DNA from: Magnaporthiopsis rhizophila | Taxonomy: Eukaryota > Ascomycota > Sordariomycetes > Magnaporthales > Magnaporthaceae | Direction: 5' to 3' | DNA: 64,000 nucleotides | Assembly (NCBI GenBank): GCA_003049465.1 | Contig: PYSS01000015.1 | Location: 262,807 to 326,806 of the forward strand | Part shown: positions 61,597 to 64,000 of the stretch, one piece after another | Numbering within the stretch: position 1 is the stretch's first letter | How the letters are laid out: every line of letters begins with the position of its first letter | The notes under the pieces: generated by a model | Seen by the model: only the letters and a program-made list of their open reading frames with translations | Databases searched by the model: none | Told to the model about the DNA's origin: nothing | Position numbers and translations under genes: made by a program

Positions 61597-64000
61597 ATGG
61601 CCTCGGACTGCGACCCCTTTGACGACGATGTTTGCGATGAGGACTTGATGGCGCTGGATGACCTGGCGCGTACTGCGTCATCTGCAGCAGCCCAGCAGCC
61701 CAGGCCGACAATCAATTCTGTGCGGCAGAGCCTCCATACAGGCCACAGACCCACAGCAACAGCAGCGGCAGCATTATCGTCCTCGCGCTCGGGAGAAGGC
61801 CTGAACGACCTGGATGGACTCCCGTCCGATGCTTTTGACAGCTCCCCAGAGCCCGAGGTGGCCCCACGGCCGGTAGCCAAGCAGCCACGGGTCTTCCACC
61901 AAACCACGCTCTCGGGCCAGCCACTGGCGGACAATGGCCCGTCGCAGGCACAACGACCCGGGGCCGGGCGGGTGTACCGTGGCGACATGCCGACTGAGCC
62001 GCCAACGCACCACGAGCTGGACAATGAGGCCCTTAAGACGTGGGTCTACCCGATGAACCTGGGGGCCATCCGTGACTACCAGTTCAGTATCGTCAAGAAC
62101 GGGCTGTTCAGCAATACCCTGGTGGCACTCCCGACCGGTCTCGGCAAGACTTTCATCGCCGCAACCGTCATGCTCAACTACTTCCGCTGGGCGCGCAACG
62201 CGAAGATTGTCTTTGTCGCTCCAACCAAGCCTTTGGCGTCCCAGCAGGTGGAAGCATGCCTAAACATCGCGGGGATCCCGCGCTCGGCGGCCTCTCTGCT
62301 TACGGGCGAGGTCAAACCTGCACTGCGCGAGGAAGAGTGGGAGTGTAGACGACTCTTCTTTATGACGCCGCAGACGCTCATGAACGATCTTTCAAAGGGA
62401 TATGCGGACCCCAAGAAGATCGTGCTGCTGGTTGTGGACGAGGCCCACCGCGCTACCGGCGACTACGCCTACGTCAAGGTCATCGACTTCATCCGCCGCT
62501 TCTCCAAGAGCTTCCGTGTGCTCGCACTTACCGCCACTCCTGGCTCGACCGTCGAGGGCGTGCAGGCCGTGATCGACAATCTCGGGGTGTCTCATGTCGA
62601 GATCAGGACCGAGGAATCCATCGATATACGGAGCTACGTCCATTCGCGCGAGATCGACCGTGTTGTTCTGGAGCCGTCTGACGAGATGCTGCGGCTGAGC
62701 GAGCTATTCTCCCAGGCGCTCAAGCCGCTCACGACCAAGATCAGTCAGATGAACATATACTACGGCCGCGACCCCTTGTCCATCACTACGTACGGCCTTA
62801 TGAAGGCCCGACAGGACTGGCTCAACGGCGCCGGCCGGCATGCGAACCAGGGGACCAAGATGATGCTCATGGCCATCTTCACCATCCTCCAGGGCCTGGC
62901 CCACGCTATCAAGTTGCTCAACTTCCACGGCATCAGACCCTTCTACGACAGTTTGGCCGCCTTTAGGGCCGAGACAGAGGAGAAGGGGCAGAAGGGATCC
63001 AAATACAAGCGCCAGATTCTCGCAGACCCTGGCTTCCAGGAGATGATGGACATAGCGTCCAACTGGTTGAAACTGCCAGACTTTGTCGGCCACCCCAAGC
63101 TGACGCATCTCTGCGACACACTGCTCAATCATTTCATGGACGCGGGCGAAGGCTCCAGCACCCGCGTGATAGTTTTTAGCGAGTACCGAGACAGCGCCGA
63201 GGAGATCGTGCGGGTGCTCAACACGCACAAGCCCATGGTCAACGCCTCCCTCTTTGTCGGGCAGGCCGACTCGAAAAAGAGCGAGGGCATGAAGCAGAAG
63301 CAGCAGATTGAGACGATTGAAAAGTTCAGGAGCGGGACCTTCAACGTCCTGGTTGCTACATCCATTGGCGAGGAGGGACTCGACATTGGCCAGGTCGACC
63401 TCATCATATGCTACGACGCCTCATCGTCACCCATCCGGATGCTCCAGCGCATGGGGCGGACGGGCCGCAAGAGGGCAGGCAAGATCACACTGCTCCTCAT
63501 GAAAGGCAGAGAGGAAGACAAGTACAACCAGGCGCAGGACAACTACGAGAAGATGCAGCAGCTCATCTGCGAGGGCAGCAGGTTCAACTTTCGGTACGAC
63601 CTGTCCTCCAGGATCGTTCCTAGAGACGTGAAGCCCGAGGTCGACAAACGAGTCGTCGAGATTCCCATCGAGAATACCCAGAACACCTCGCTGCCGGAAC
63701 CGAAGAGCCGGGCCGCTCGTGGCAAGAAACCTAGCAAGAAGAAGTTCAACATGCCCGATGGCGTGCAGACGGGCTTCACGTTGGCATCCATGCTTGGGAA
63801 GGTGACGGGTGCACCGCAAAAGCAACCCACGCAGGCAAAGACGGCCTTCAAAGCCGTGGCCCAGAATCCCGAGCAGCCGAAGGAGGAAGACGATCTAGCC
63901 CCGATCCCAAAGCTTGAGAATGTTCTCCTGAACAGCAGGCAGGTATCCGAGCTCGACAGGCAGTACAGAAATCTCCCCTTTAACCAAAAACACATCGAGG
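61597..64000 (+). CDS. MPH1: ATP-dependent DNA helicase Mph1 (FANCM/Hef family), partial
   Basis: An uninterrupted frame runs from ATG at 61597 to the window edge, 801 codons so far, so the 3' end is missing. SF2 helicase motifs are complete: Walker A LPTGLGKT (178-185), the VAPTKPLASQQ motif Ia, DEAH (281-284) in VVDEAHRATG, motif III LALTATPGS, and in the second RecA domain FSEYRDSAEEI, IGEEGLDIG and QRMGRTGRKRAG. Between the two lies the Hef/FANCM-type helical insert (about 370-500). Mph1 unwinds D-loops, remodels stalled forks and promotes error-free repair; it acts in the nucleus. The N-terminal 130 residues are acidic and disordered. The gene is divergent from MEX67. Confidence 0.97.
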   Translation, partial: MASDCDPFDDDVCDEDLMALDDLARTASSAAAQQPRPTINSVRQSLHTGHRPTATAAAALSSSRSGEGLNDLDGLPSDAFDSSPEPEVAPRPVAKQPRVFHQTTLSGQPLADNGPSQAQRPGAGRVYRGDMPTEPPTHHELDNEALKTWVYPMNLGAIRDYQFSIVKNGLFSNTLVALPTGLGKTFIAATVMLNYFRWARNAKIVFVAPTKPLASQQVEACLNIAGIPRSAASLLTGEVKPALREEEWECRRLFFMTPQTLMNDLSKGYADPKKIVLLVVDEAHRATGDYAYVKVIDFIRRFSKSFRVLALTATPGSTVEGVQAVIDNLGVSHVEIRTEESIDIRSYVHSREIDRVVLEPSDEMLRLSELFSQALKPLTTKISQMNIYYGRDPLSITTYGLMKARQDWLNGAGRHANQGTKMMLMAIFTILQGLAHAIKLLNFHGIRPFYDSLAAFRAETEEKGQKGSKYKRQILADPGFQEMMDIASNWLKLPDFVGHPKLTHLCDTLLNHFMDAGEGSSTRVIVFSEYRDSAEEIVRVLNTHKPMVNASLFVGQADSKKSEGMKQKQQIETIEKFRSGTFNVLVATSIGEEGLDIGQVDLIICYDASSSPIRMLQRMGRTGRKRAGKITLLLMKGREEDKYNQAQDNYEKMQQLICEGSRFNFRYDLSSRIVPRDVKPEVDKRVVEIPIENTQNTSLPEPKSRAARGKKPSKKKFNMPDGVQTGFTLASMLGKVTGAPQKQPTQAKTAFKAVAQNPEQPKEEDDLAPIPKLENVLLNSRQVSELDRQYRNLPFNQKHIE

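Noticed and set aside
1..64000. CRISPR array, rRNA, tRNA, intact transposon or secondary-metabolite cluster
   Set aside because: No spaced direct repeats, no rRNA or tRNA signatures, no transposase, reverse transcriptase, PKS or NRPS sequence was seen. The gene set is mainly housekeeping and nutrient uptake.

Overview
The window is nuclear DNA of a filamentous ascomycete, most likely a Sordariomycete. Genes lie on both strands, are GC-rich, and carry short introns (57-194 nt) with GTRNGT donors and CTRAC branch points. Intergenic DNA is T/A-tract-rich with recurring CCTAGG motifs. Several products are of Pezizomycotina type (NUC-1-like bHLH regulator, fungal 12 kDa complex I subunit, GPH sugar transporter). 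There are no operons; exon structures below were inferred by joining reading frames at consensus splice sites and checking that codon phase closes.

Layout. 1-9 kb: a four-TM membrane protein (+), a CHORD/CS HSP90 co-chaperone (-) divergent from a glutaredoxin-like protein (+), and an HpcH/HpaI aldolase (-). 9.9-16.6 kb: a C-terminally membrane-anchored protein with an AIM-like motif (-), a Gar2/Nsr1 nucleolin-like protein (-), and the NDUFB10-type complex I subunit (+). 17-21.4 kb: mitoribosomal mL54 (+), then TFIID subunits TAF7 (-) and TAF3 (+) head to head. 21.7-30.8 kb: a seven-exon GH15 hydrolase (-), an SLC35-type transporter (+), a secreted subtilase (-). 31.8-40 kb: an MFS sugar transporter (+), a small secreted protein (+), a U6 snRNA gene (+), and a GPH/sucrose-type transporter (+). 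41-54 kb: an Src1/Heh2 inner nuclear membrane protein, a His/Gly-rich Hsp20, a NUC-1-like regulator and a beta-propeller single-TM protein with tandem NPF motifs (all -). 58-64 kb: mRNA export receptor Mex67 (-) divergent from the DNA helicase Mph1/FANCM (+), which runs off the window.

Most genes are housekeeping and conserved: transcription initiation (TAF3, TAF7), splicing (U6), nucleolar function (Gar2), mRNA export (Mex67), nuclear envelope (Heh2), mitochondrial translation and respiration (mL54, NDUFB10). They are mixed with nutrient genes (sugar transporters, GH15, protease, NUC-1). No CRISPR, rRNA, tRNA or intact transposon was seen. The points most worth checking are the TAF7-TAF3 divergent pair, the U6 gene with a B-box-like element just past its terminator, two GC-AG introns, three 24-26 nt microexons, a stopless 60-nt intron next to an AIM-like motif, and the NPF-repeat propeller protein.
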